15,619 bases of DNA from NCBI GenBank assembly GCA_030637135.1, contig DAOVVO010000018.1, forward strand, positions 1 to 15,619. The letters run 5' to 3'. The stretch comes from Nitrospirota bacterium (lineage in GTDB: Bacteria; Nitrospirota; Thermodesulfovibrionia; UBA6902; BMS3Bbin08). This document shows positions 1-5,513 of the stretch, one piece after another; the stretch's first letter is position 1; every line of letters starts with the position of its first letter. Below the pieces are notes generated by a model. The model had not been told where the DNA came from and did not search any database. It worked only from the letters and a program-made list of their open reading frames with translations. The position numbers were made by a program, and so were the translations under genes.

Positions 1-1352
1 TCAAACAAAAACTTCATTCCTTCTTTTGCCATAGTTGATGGAGACAGTTTAGTTCTCATCATGGTTTGTGCATAGGGTTTTAAGATTTCCACAAAATTAA
101 AGTCAGGGTCTAAATCTCTCACCACAGATTCCACAGTCATAAATGCTTTCCCCAGTAAGAGAAGGTCTGACGGAACTCTGATGCCGTGTGCCTTGCCGAT
201 ACGTATTGACCTCTCAAGGATTGAGGCAAAAGAAAATTCCTTCAAAGAGAGGTTATAGTATTCCTCGATAAAATTCCCCAGGTCTCTTTTAAATGCAGAG
301 CGGTTAAAATCTTCACCGGTAATTCCTATTTTTAAATATATGTCTGCAATCGCATCAAAATTCTTGTCAATAAAAGCAAGAAGCCAGTCTGCCAGGTTTT
401 CCCGCATATCTGGACTTAAATATCCCATCATGCCAAAGTCATGAAAACAGAGTTTCCCGTCTTCAAGAATCAGGATATTGCCGGGATGCGGGTCAGCATG
501 GAAAAATCCATCTATAAAAACCTGTTTTAAATAAGATTCAACAAGTCTTCTGGCAACATCTTTTTTAAGTTCTGCCTCCTCCTGAAAAAGCTCCGTTATT
601 TTTCTGCCCTCACTCATTTCTATCGTGAGCACACGCTTCGTCGAAAGATTATTCAAAACCATGGGAACAAAGACGTCTTTACTATCAATAAAATTTTCTC
701 TGAACCTCTGCGCATGTCTCATTTCTGTCTCAAAATCGAGTTCTTTTAAGATGGTTTTTTTTAGTTCTTCTATCTGGCTTTTCGGATCGTAGAGTCTGCT
801 CTCCGGGATATATTTATCCAGGAGTCTTGCTATATGTCCCAACAGGTTGAGGTCTGTCCTGATTATCTCTTCAATTTCAGGTCTCTGGATTTTCACAACA
901 ACAGCTCTTCCGTCAAAGAGCTGTGCACTGTGCACCTGGGCGATTGAGGCTGCTGCCAGGGGTTTTTCTTCAAAAAATGCAAATAATTCTTCTGATGATT
1001 TCCCCAGTTCTTTTACTATCTGTGCTTTCACCGCCTCCAGAGATATGGGTTCAACGTTTTCCTGAAGTCTTTCCAGTTCAGTGATAAAAGTACCGGGAAG
1101 GATATCTTTTCTTAAACTAAGGACCTGTCCTAATTTTATAAATGTGGTGCCGAGCTCTTCAAACATCCTTCGGAGGCTTTCGGCTGGTGATATTTCGGGA
1201 GTTAACCCTTTCCATTTTTTGAGAATGCGTTCCATTAAAGGGATTTTTGTCCTCAGGTGAAGTCTGTTGACAATGGATTCAAAGCCATACTTTACCATTG
1301 CCCCTACAATTGTCCTGAGGCGTTTTATCTCTTTTTTTCTAAACCTGAACAT
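1..1352 (-). CDS. AarF/UbiB (ABC1) family kinase-like protein, 3' end cut off
   Basis: Atypical protein-kinase-like ATPase of the AarF/ABC1/UbiB family, known for roles in quinone biosynthesis and lipid homeostasis at the membrane. 450 residues are visible and the frame is still open at the window edge; relatives run to about 550 residues, so roughly 100 C-terminal residues, usually holding two membrane helices, are missing. Visible family motifs in order: KLGQ near residues 73-76, the Ala-rich AAASIAQVH loop at 133-141, the VVVKIQRP lysine near 154, ELDFE at 204-208, the catalytic-loop-like FFHADPHPGNI at 283-293 and DFG at 305-307. The ATG at 1352 is preceded by AGAGGGAT and by an in-frame TAG three codons upstream, which fixes the start. 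It is the last gene of a minus-strand series but 185 bp from its neighbour, so probably separately transcribed. Whether the substrate pathway is ubiquinone, menaquinone or lipid cannot be told. Confidence 0.93.
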   Translation of the reverse strand, partial: MFRFRKKEIKRLRTIVGAMVKYGFESIVNRLHLRTKIPLMERILKKWKGLTPEISPAESLRRMFEELGTTFIKLGQVLSLRKDILPGTFITELERLQENVEPISLEAVKAQIVKELGKSSEELFAFFEEKPLAAASIAQVHSAQLFDGRAVVVKIQRPEIEEIIRTDLNLLGHIARLLDKYIPESRLYDPKSQIEELKKTILKELDFETEMRHAQRFRENFIDSKDVFVPMVLNNLSTKRVLTIEMSEGRKITELFQEEAELKKDVARRLVESYLKQVFIDGFFHADPHPGNILILEDGKLCFHDFGMMGYLSPDMRENLADWLLAFIDKNFDAIADIYLKIGITGEDFNRSAFKRDLGNFIEEYYNLSLKEFSFASILERSIRIGKAHGIRVPSDLLLLGKAFMTVESVVRDLDPDFNFVEILKPYAQTMMRTKLSPSTMAKEGMKFLF

Positions 1353-1479
1353 ATCCCTCTATTTTTTCATTCAATTCTAACATCTCGGCAATAAGAATCC
1401 AACAATATTTTCGTGTCATAACAGTTAATGGTATTACGGTTTCGCCGTGGAGAGGTTTTAAAAGAAGGGCTGAGGTGTA

Positions 1480-1511
1480 GTGGCTGAGAAGCTCAGGTGT
1501 CCCTCAGCCAC
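1480..1511. terminator. 9-bp stem-loop after the Met-rich gene
   Basis: GTGGCTGAG at 1480-1488 pairs perfectly with CTCAGCCAC at 1503-1511 around a 14-nt loop. It starts 26 nt beyond the stop codon of the minus-strand Met-rich gene. A T-run (1513-1518) follows on the plus strand, whereas the minus strand lacks a clean U-tract after the stem. It may therefore be a weak or bidirectional terminator, or a 3' stabilising hairpin. Confidence 0.4.
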
Positions 1512-1537
1512 ATTTTTTCTGCTCATGATAGAATTGG

Positions 1538-2020
1538 TTATTGTGGGGACTTTTCATATATCTTCTTCTGCAGTTCATGAATCTCGTTCTCATAGTTTGT
1601 GATGGTCTCGGGTTTTGTTTTTGGGTTACGGAGGGCTTCAGAATATTCAAATCTCTTGTTGTGAAGTTCTTTTCTTGAATCAATGGTCTCGTCAAGAAAT
1701 TTGTTGAATTCTTCTTTATTACAATAACCCATCATGCCTTGTCCCATACCGTAGCCCATCATACCGCCGCCCATCATACATGGGCACATCATTCCTCCCA
1801 TCATACCTTGTCCCATCATTCCCATTCCGTGCATCATTCCTGGCACCATACCATAGCCCATCATACCGCCGCCCATCATGTGAGGGCAGGGGTAATACGG
1901 TACTTTGCCAGTCTGCTGCTGACCCTGGCTGCCCATCATGCCTCCATGCATCTGGGCAAGGCTATAAGTAAATAGTAAACCTAAAATCAAAGTTGATATG
2001 ATAACTACTCATTTCTTCAT
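1538..2020 (-). CDS. Met/Gly-rich secreted metal-binding protein (Spy/ZraP-like C-terminus), in-frame TGA at codon 4
   Basis: Likely periplasmic metal-binding protein. From the ATG at 2020, eight bases after a perfect GGAGG, the frame reads Met-Lys-Lys-TGA and then VVIISTLILGLLFTYSLA, a textbook signal peptide apart from the stop. The next in-frame start, a TTG at 1990, has no ribosome binding site and would lose the charged N-region. The mature part has Met-Gly repeats with two CPxMMGGGMMGYGM blocks and several Cys and His, typical of soft-metal (Cu) binding. The final 60 residues (from about NKEEFNKFLDET) are charged and helical and resemble the C-terminal region of Spy/CpxP/ZraP-type metal-stress proteins. 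It lies 40 bp downstream of a YHS-domain gene, probably in one operon. The TGA could be a true nonsense mutation, a sequencing error, or a read-through codon; TGG-Trp or CGA-Arg is one base away. Function is inferred from composition and context. Confidence 0.7.
1745..1879. repeat. Pair of 33-bp direct repeats inside the Met-rich gene
   Basis: 1745-1777 and 1847-1879 are 33-bp direct copies differing at one base (G1751 versus A1853). They are 102 bp apart, exactly 34 codons, so the duplication keeps frame and encodes MMGGGMMGYGM twice. The mismatch is a synonymous Tyr codon change. Confidence 0.85.
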
Positions 2021-2030
2021 TATACTGACC

Positions 2031-2037
2031 TCCTTTC
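2031..2037 (-). promoter_or_regulatory. Strong ribosome binding site that sets the Met-rich gene start
   Basis: The minus strand reads AAAGGAGGTCA directly before the ATG at 2020, with GGAGG spaced 8 nt from it. This is one of the best Shine-Dalgarno matches in the window, and it argues that translation was meant to begin at this ATG and not at the TTG ten codons on. Confidence 0.75.
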
Positions 2038-2060
2038 ATATGATTTTAATGTTCGGTGTT

Positions 2061-2237
2061 TTAAGAGCAACAGCCTTTTCCGTGTGTACCTGTCTCTTCA
2101 ACATATTTCTCAGGCTCTTTGTCAAACCTCTCCTTACAGCTAACCGCACAGAAACAATATGTTTTTCCTTTATGTGAGCTTGTGGCTGCAGGCTTATTCT
2201 CATCAACATTCATATGGCATACCGGATCCTGTACCAT
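2061..2237 (-). CDS. YHS-domain (TRASH-like) metal-binding protein, 58 aa
   Basis: Small cytoplasmic protein beginning MVQDPVCHMNVDE, the DPVCxM signature of YHS domains, followed by YCFCAVSCKERF and EPEKYVEE, which match the rest of the fold (aromatic-Cys, Cys-x3-Cys, Phe, Pro-x-Tyr). Cys7, Cys28, Cys30, Cys34 and a terminal GCC make a likely thiolate metal site; relatives often sit in copper or heavy-metal handling loci, alone or fused to P-type ATPases. The start has a clear GGAGG seven bases upstream and no signal peptide follows. It stops 40 bp before the Met-rich secreted protein, and together they look like a two-gene metal-response unit. The palindromes upstream suggest regulated expression. 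Metal specificity is not readable from the sequence; copper is the best guess from the partner's Met-rich repeats. Confidence 0.85.
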   Translation of the reverse strand: MVQDPVCHMNVDENKPAATSSHKGKTYCFCAVSCKERFDKEPEKYVEETGTHGKGCCS

Positions 2238-2331
2238 GGTATTACCTCCTTATGTATTTTTTCTATCCGTTGTTTTTTTACCGGGCGCTCTCTCAAAAAA
2301 GTTTAAAAAAAACATGTGAGATACTATTTAC

Positions 2332-2373
2332 TTTGTAATTGTTTTTCCATGACAAAACAATGATTTAAATCAT
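2332..2373 (-). promoter_or_regulatory. FNR/Dnr-like box with possible promoter for the YHS operon
   Basis: ATGATTTAAATCAT at 2360-2373 is a perfect 14-bp palindrome matching the CRP/FNR-family pattern TTGAT-N4-ATCAA at 8 of 10 conserved positions. On the minus strand a TACAAA hexamer at 2337-2332 gives a transcription start near 2325. That places the box centre about 41.5 bases upstream, the usual class II activator spacing. The site lies between the lgt stop and the YHS gene, so the YHS operon is the natural target. Promoter assignment is inference. Confidence 0.45.
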
Positions 2374-2390
2374 ACGTATTGATATACGTA
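2373..2390. promoter_or_regulatory. Second inverted repeat, TACGTAT-TGAT-ATACGTA
   Basis: Perfect 7-bp arms with a 4-bp spacer, sharing one base with the FNR-like palindrome. It starts 3 bp from the lgt stop codon. There is no U-tract and almost no GC, so it is not a terminator; a second operator upstream of the YHS unit is more likely. Confidence 0.4.
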
Positions 2391-2392
2391 AT

Positions 2393-3250
2393 TTATTGTT
2401 GGTTTATTTGGGAATAGCGTGACTTCTTTCTGATGAAAATAATTACTACTCCACCAGCTATCATGGTGAGGCAGAGGATTTGTCCCGTGGTGAGGGGTCC
2501 AAGTATAAATCCAAGGTGAGGGTCAGGCTGGCGTATAAATTCAATGAAAAATCTGACCAGCCCATAGCCTATCACATAGAGGGCGAGGAAAAAACCATTG
2601 AACGTCTCCTTCTTTCGCACGCTCCAGAGGATGAGAAAGAGAAACACCCCCTCGAAAAAAGCTTCGTAAAGCTGTGAGGGGTGTCTGAGTTGACCAGTTG
2701 GGTCTGAAGGGAAATACATACCCCAGCGCGTTGTTGTTATACGGCCATACAGTTCTCCGTTAATAAAATTGCCAATCCTGCCAAAGGTATATCCTAATGG
2801 AATTGCGGGAATGAAGAGGTCTGAGAGGTGCCAGAAATTAATTTTGTTTTTGTAACAAAAAAAGATACTTGCTAATAAAACTCCAATGAGTCCGCCATGG
2901 TACGACATTCCGGTAATCCCTGTATAATGAAATCCGTTTACGAAGCTAAAAGGGAGGATTATTTCTAACGGATGGGCACTATAGTATTTTAAATTGTAAA
3001 ATACCACATAGCCTAATCGTGCCCCAACCATTAAGCCCAGAATTGCCCATACAAAAAAGTTTTGAATAACGTTTTTTGAATATTCATACGTTTCATTTTT
3101 AACCCTATACATAACGAGTATGTATAATGCTGAAAAAGCAATCACATACATTAAGCCGTAATAGCGCACCTGGAATTGTCCAATTTGAACAATAACAGGG
3201 TTGATATGTTCGGGTATGTGGTTCCAGAATTTAAAGAATTGATTATGCAT
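2393..3250 (-). CDS. lgt: Prolipoprotein diacylglyceryl transferase
   Basis: Integral inner-membrane enzyme that moves a diacylglyceryl group from phosphatidylglycerol to the lipobox cysteine of prolipoproteins, the first step of lipoprotein maturation. The 285-residue length is normal for the family. Visible motifs: YHGGLIG at 117-123, the Lgt signature GRIGNFINGELYGR at 157-170, RHPSQLYEA at 189-197 and the late RFFIEFIRQPD segment near 233-243; about seven hydrophobic segments are spread across the protein. The start ATG at 3250 has only a weak purine stretch upstream, but no better candidate precedes the N-terminal motif region. It follows the M50 protease gene by 37 bp on the same strand, so the two are probably co-transcribed as an envelope-maintenance pair. 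Confidence 0.97.
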   Translation of the reverse strand: MHNQFFKFWNHIPEHINPVIVQIGQFQVRYYGLMYVIAFSALYILVMYRVKNETYEYSKNVIQNFFVWAILGLMVGARLGYVVFYNLKYYSAHPLEIILPFSFVNGFHYTGITGMSYHGGLIGVLLASIFFCYKNKINFWHLSDLFIPAIPLGYTFGRIGNFINGELYGRITTTRWGMYFPSDPTGQLRHPSQLYEAFFEGVFLFLILWSVRKKETFNGFFLALYVIGYGLVRFFIEFIRQPDPHLGFILGPLTTGQILCLTMIAGGVVIIFIRKKSRYSQINQQ

Positions 3251-3287
3251 AAAAAAAGCTCTTTGGGGTTTTATGGACCACCGTATC

Positions 3288-4403
3288 TTAGCTCTTTAAT
3301 TCTCCTTTAATTTTGAGGTAATTTGCTATGCCTGAGCGTGTTATTATTCCGACCAGTCTATCGTTCTTTATTACCAGAAATCTTCCTTTATCCTCTTGAA
3401 TCATTTTTTCAAGAATCATTGATACATCATTATCCTCTGATACTGCGAAAGACTTATCAAATGTTTGCATAACATCTTTGGCACTTGTATAAAACCGTTT
3501 ATTTTTGGGAATTCCTTTTATCTCTTTAAGGCTTATGATGCCGAGGAGGCGTTCGCCCTCTAACACAGGGAATCCGCCAAAACCGTATCTTAAAAAATAA
3601 TTGTCAACAAGCTCAGAAAGGTTCATGTCTGAATGTACGGTAATGACCTCATGTGCCATAACGTCTTTGACCTTAACATCTGATAAAATGTCCCTGGTGG
3701 TTGCCTGTCGGTAACTTGACTGTGCTGCTGTGAATAAAAACCACCCTATGAGGAGAAACCAGACACTGCCCAGATAACCGGTAAAGAGGGAGATAAATCC
3801 CAGAAAAATAAAAAATAGAGCAATAACCTGCCCTGTTTTTGAAGCCTTTTTTGTTGCATAGAGGTAATTGCCTGATCTTTCCCAGAGTACAGCCCTTAAA
3901 ACACGTCCCCCATCCATGGGAAATCCTGGGAAGAGGTTGAATGTTCCGAGAATAATGTTAATCTGAAAAAGATAATTCGCTATGGCTTTTATTCCCTGGT
4001 AATCACCTGCTAATCTGTAAAATATGAAGAAAATTAAGCCGAGGATATAGCTTGAGAAGGGACCCGCGAGTGCCATGTTCAATTCAGCCTTTGGGCTTGA
4101 TGGTTCTTTTTTCATTTGAGCAACACCGCCGAAAATAAAAAGCGTAATACTGGTTATCGGTATTTTGTATCTTTTTGCGATGAATGAATGAGACAACTCA
4201 TGGATTATTACGGAGAGAAATAACAAGAGGGCTGCGAGTGCGCCCCTCAGCCAGTTGGTTGCCTGGGGGAGTTCGGGTGCCACCTGTGGGAAATACTGTG
4301 TTGCCAAGGCCCACGTTATGAGACCGAATACTAAAAACCATGAAAAATGGACCCTGATAGGGATTCCAGATACCCTTGCGATCTGCCATGCACCATCAAG
4401 CAT
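3288..4403 (-). CDS. M50 (site-2 protease) family intramembrane zinc metalloprotease with two CBS domains
   Basis: Polytopic membrane metalloprotease of the SpoIVFB/Rv2625c-like subgroup with C-terminal regulatory CBS domains. The zinc-binding motif HELSH is at residues 68-72, embedded in a hydrophobic segment. The third metal ligand is in NLFPGFPMDGGR, residues 156-167 (Asp164). Further membrane segments lie near 115-130, 190-205 and 212-227. A CBS pair occupies about 245-300 and 307-365; such domains usually bind adenine nucleotides and may tie proteolysis to energy state. The start ATG has AAGGAG just upstream. The 371-residue length is typical. The natural substrate is unknown; no anti-sigma factor or sporulation gene is adjacent. 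It shares a divergent 262-bp intergenic region with mobB. Confidence 0.95.
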   Translation of the reverse strand: MLDGAWQIARVSGIPIRVHFSWFLVFGLITWALATQYFPQVAPELPQATNWLRGALAALLLFLSVIIHELSHSFIAKRYKIPITSITLFIFGGVAQMKKEPSSPKAELNMALAGPFSSYILGLIFFIFYRLAGDYQGIKAIANYLFQINIILGTFNLFPGFPMDGGRVLRAVLWERSGNYLYATKKASKTGQVIALFFIFLGFISLFTGYLGSVWFLLIGWFLFTAAQSSYRQATTRDILSDVKVKDVMAHEVITVHSDMNLSELVDNYFLRYGFGGFPVLEGERLLGIISLKEIKGIPKNKRFYTSAKDVMQTFDKSFAVSEDNDVSMILEKMIQEDKGRFLVIKNDRLVGIITRSGIANYLKIKGELKS

Positions 4404-4525
4404 ATGTGCTCCTTATCTTATCACATTTAAGAGGACTACACGTTGAATTTTCTCAAGGTGATTTTGTTTATTATGTCAACAATTTCCACTCTTTTTGCAA
4501 TGTTAAGAAACTGCGCTCTAAAATC

Positions 4526-4564
4526 GTTTACCCCGTTAGAGATTGTATCTCTAACGGGGTAAAC
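4526..4564. repeat. Perfect 39-nt hairpin element (18-bp arms, 3-nt loop)
   Basis: GTTTACCCCGTTAGAGAT at 4526-4543, loop TGT, then ATCTCTAACGGGGTAAAC at 4547-4564; all 18 pairs are perfect. It lies between two divergently transcribed genes, so it is not at the 3' end of any gene, and neither strand has a U-tract after it. A dispersed REP/MITE-like palindrome or a regulatory cruciform are the options. No second copy is visible in this window. Confidence 0.8.
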
Positions 4565-4631
4565 TGATCAATGAGCCTTATGACGTGATGAAGAATCCAG
4601 TGACTTTGTAATGTACACGATATCCTGTCAG

Positions 4632-4659
4632 AAGACAATCTCATAACTTTTGTTACAAT
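4632..4659 (+). promoter_or_regulatory. Possible leaderless promoter for mobB-like gene
   Basis: TACAAT at 4654-4659 matches 5 of 6 bases of the -10 consensus and ends only six bases before the ATG at 4666, with AAGACA at 4632-4637 as a weak -35 (16-bp spacer). No Shine-Dalgarno precedes the ATG. Together this suggests a transcript starting at or next to the start codon. Not proven by sequence alone. Confidence 0.35.
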
Positions 4660-4665
4660 ATCATT

Positions 4666-5247
4666 ATGTCCACTATAAACTCCTTCAAGATTATTACTGT
4701 AACCGGCGCTCACAGCGGGATCGGGAAAACGACCCTGTGTTCGATTCTGCTTAAAGAGCTCTGTGGTTTTGGAGCGATTAAATTCACAAAAACTGCTCTT
4801 TACGCGTCTCTTGTAGATGATACCATTATACTCAAGCAAGAAGGTAAAGACACGGCACTATTTCTTGAATCCGGGGCACAAAGGGTACTCTGGATTCAAT
4901 CTCCATATCACGAGCTTGAAAGTCTTTTGCATGTCGCGATGAGCAGGATGACGGATATGAAAGGCGTCGTTGTTGAAGGAAACAGTCCTGTGGATTTTTT
5001 AAATCCCCATCTGATAATATTCATTATAGAGCCACATGGAGAAATTAAACCTTCAGCCCTTAAAGTCAGCAAACGGGCAGATATCGTAATTATTAACTCT
5101 GAAAGGAAAGTGGACAATATCCCCTCTCCATTGACAATCGAGCGGGAAGGGGTACATTTTTTCTGGATTGATTTATTGAAGAGAAAAGGTGAACTGAATG
5201 AATTTCTCAGCGTTGTCAAAGAAAGAATTACTAAAGACCCGCATTAA
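4666..5247 (+). CDS. MobB-like P-loop NTPase
   Basis: 193-residue P-loop protein related to MobB, which binds GTP and assists attachment of a nucleotide to molybdopterin (MGD cofactor). A Walker A loop, GAHSGIGKTT, is at residues 14-23. MobB-like features follow: a GAIKFTK strand at 36-42 where canonical MobB has a His-rich IKH motif, EGKDTALFLESGAQRV at 59-74 (the usual GKDS..AGA region), VVVEGNS at 101-107 at the Walker-B-like position, and DIVIINSER at 139-147. Loss of the IKHxHH histidines and the EGNS motif mark a divergent subfamily, so MGD maturation is a reasonable but not secure role. A molybdoenzyme subunit gene is present at the other end of this window. The last 50 nt overlap the next small gene, implying translational coupling. 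The start has no ribosome binding site. Confidence 0.75.
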   Translation: MSTINSFKIITVTGAHSGIGKTTLCSILLKELCGFGAIKFTKTALYASLVDDTIILKQEGKDTALFLESGAQRVLWIQSPYHELESLLHVAMSRMTDMKGVVVEGNSPVDFLNPHLIIFIIEPHGEIKPSALKVSKRADIVIINSERKVDNIPSPLTIEREGVHFFWIDLLKRKGELNEFLSVVKERITKDPH

Positions 5248-5389
5248 AGAAAAGGCTTCCGATAAAAAAATACCCTGTCCTGTTTTAAGAAAGATTGCAG
5301 AAGAACTGGGAGTTCCCTACAGGGAAGCTGGCGAAGCGGCAAATGACTTGAAAATAAAAATAAAAAACTGCGATCTTGGCTGCTTTTAA
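5198..5389 (+). CDS. Small conserved-looking protein ending Gly-Cys-Phe, overlapping mobB-like gene
   Basis: 63-residue basic protein in another frame from the mobB-like gene, overlapping its last 50 nt. An AAGGTG purine stretch lies about six bases before the ATG. Residues 23-50 (KKIPCPVLRKIAEELGVPY then REAGEAANDL) look like a helix-turn-helix: two helices around a Gly turn. The tail KIKIKNCDLGCF has two cysteines, plus Cys27 in IPCP; three cysteines in so small a protein could bind a metal. I recall similar IPCP...LGCF modules only loosely, as a short domain near molybdenum-cofactor or regulator genes, and cannot assign a family. Translational coupling suggests it works with the mobB-like protein, as a small DNA- or partner-binding subunit. 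Function is unknown. Confidence 0.65.
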   Translation: MNFSALSKKELLKTRIKEKASDKKIPCPVLRKIAEELGVPYREAGEAANDLKIKIKNCDLGCF

Positions 5390-5429
5390 CTCAGAAATTC
5401 TGCCCGCTGCGAGATTCACATGTGAGTAT

Positions 5430-5474
5430 GAGAGTGCATTTTGTGTGTTTTCTCCACTCTCCTTGGGTTATAAT
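5430..5474 (+). promoter_or_regulatory. Promoter region of the ccsB-hemA-hemC operon with a 7-bp dyad
   Basis: TATAAT at 5469-5474 is a perfect -10 hexamer about 40 bp before the ccsB start; the -35 region is poor. GAGAGTG at 5430-5436 and CACTCTC at 5455-5461 form an inverted repeat that straddles where a -35 would lie. A promoter with a weak -35 and a dyad there is the kind of site an activator or repressor would use. A hairpin ending the mobB-like unit is an alternative reading, but no U-tract follows. Confidence 0.45.
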
Positions 5475-5513
5475 AAAAAAAAATTTAATAATTATGGATA
5501 GAAGGGATATGCA

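Noticed and set aside
1739..1975. Plus-strand His-rich frame opposite the Met-rich gene (many His-His pairs).
   Set aside because: ATG codons read antisense are CAT (His), so Met-rich repeats automatically give a His-rich opposite frame. The minus strand has the ribosome binding site, signal peptide and family-like C-terminus.
2009..2011. TGA at codon 4 as selenocysteine or as a reassigned sense codon.
   Set aside because: It falls in the basic N-region of a signal peptide, no SECIS-like stem follows (only a 4-bp AGTT/AACT pairing), and other genes here stop at TGA.
2480..2677. 65-codon plus-strand frame inside lgt.
   Set aside because: Antisense to the conserved C-terminal half of Lgt, with no ribosome binding site or family resemblance.
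4526..4564. Hairpin as a rho-independent terminator.
   Set aside because: It lies between two gene starts, not after a gene end, and no T-run follows on either strand.
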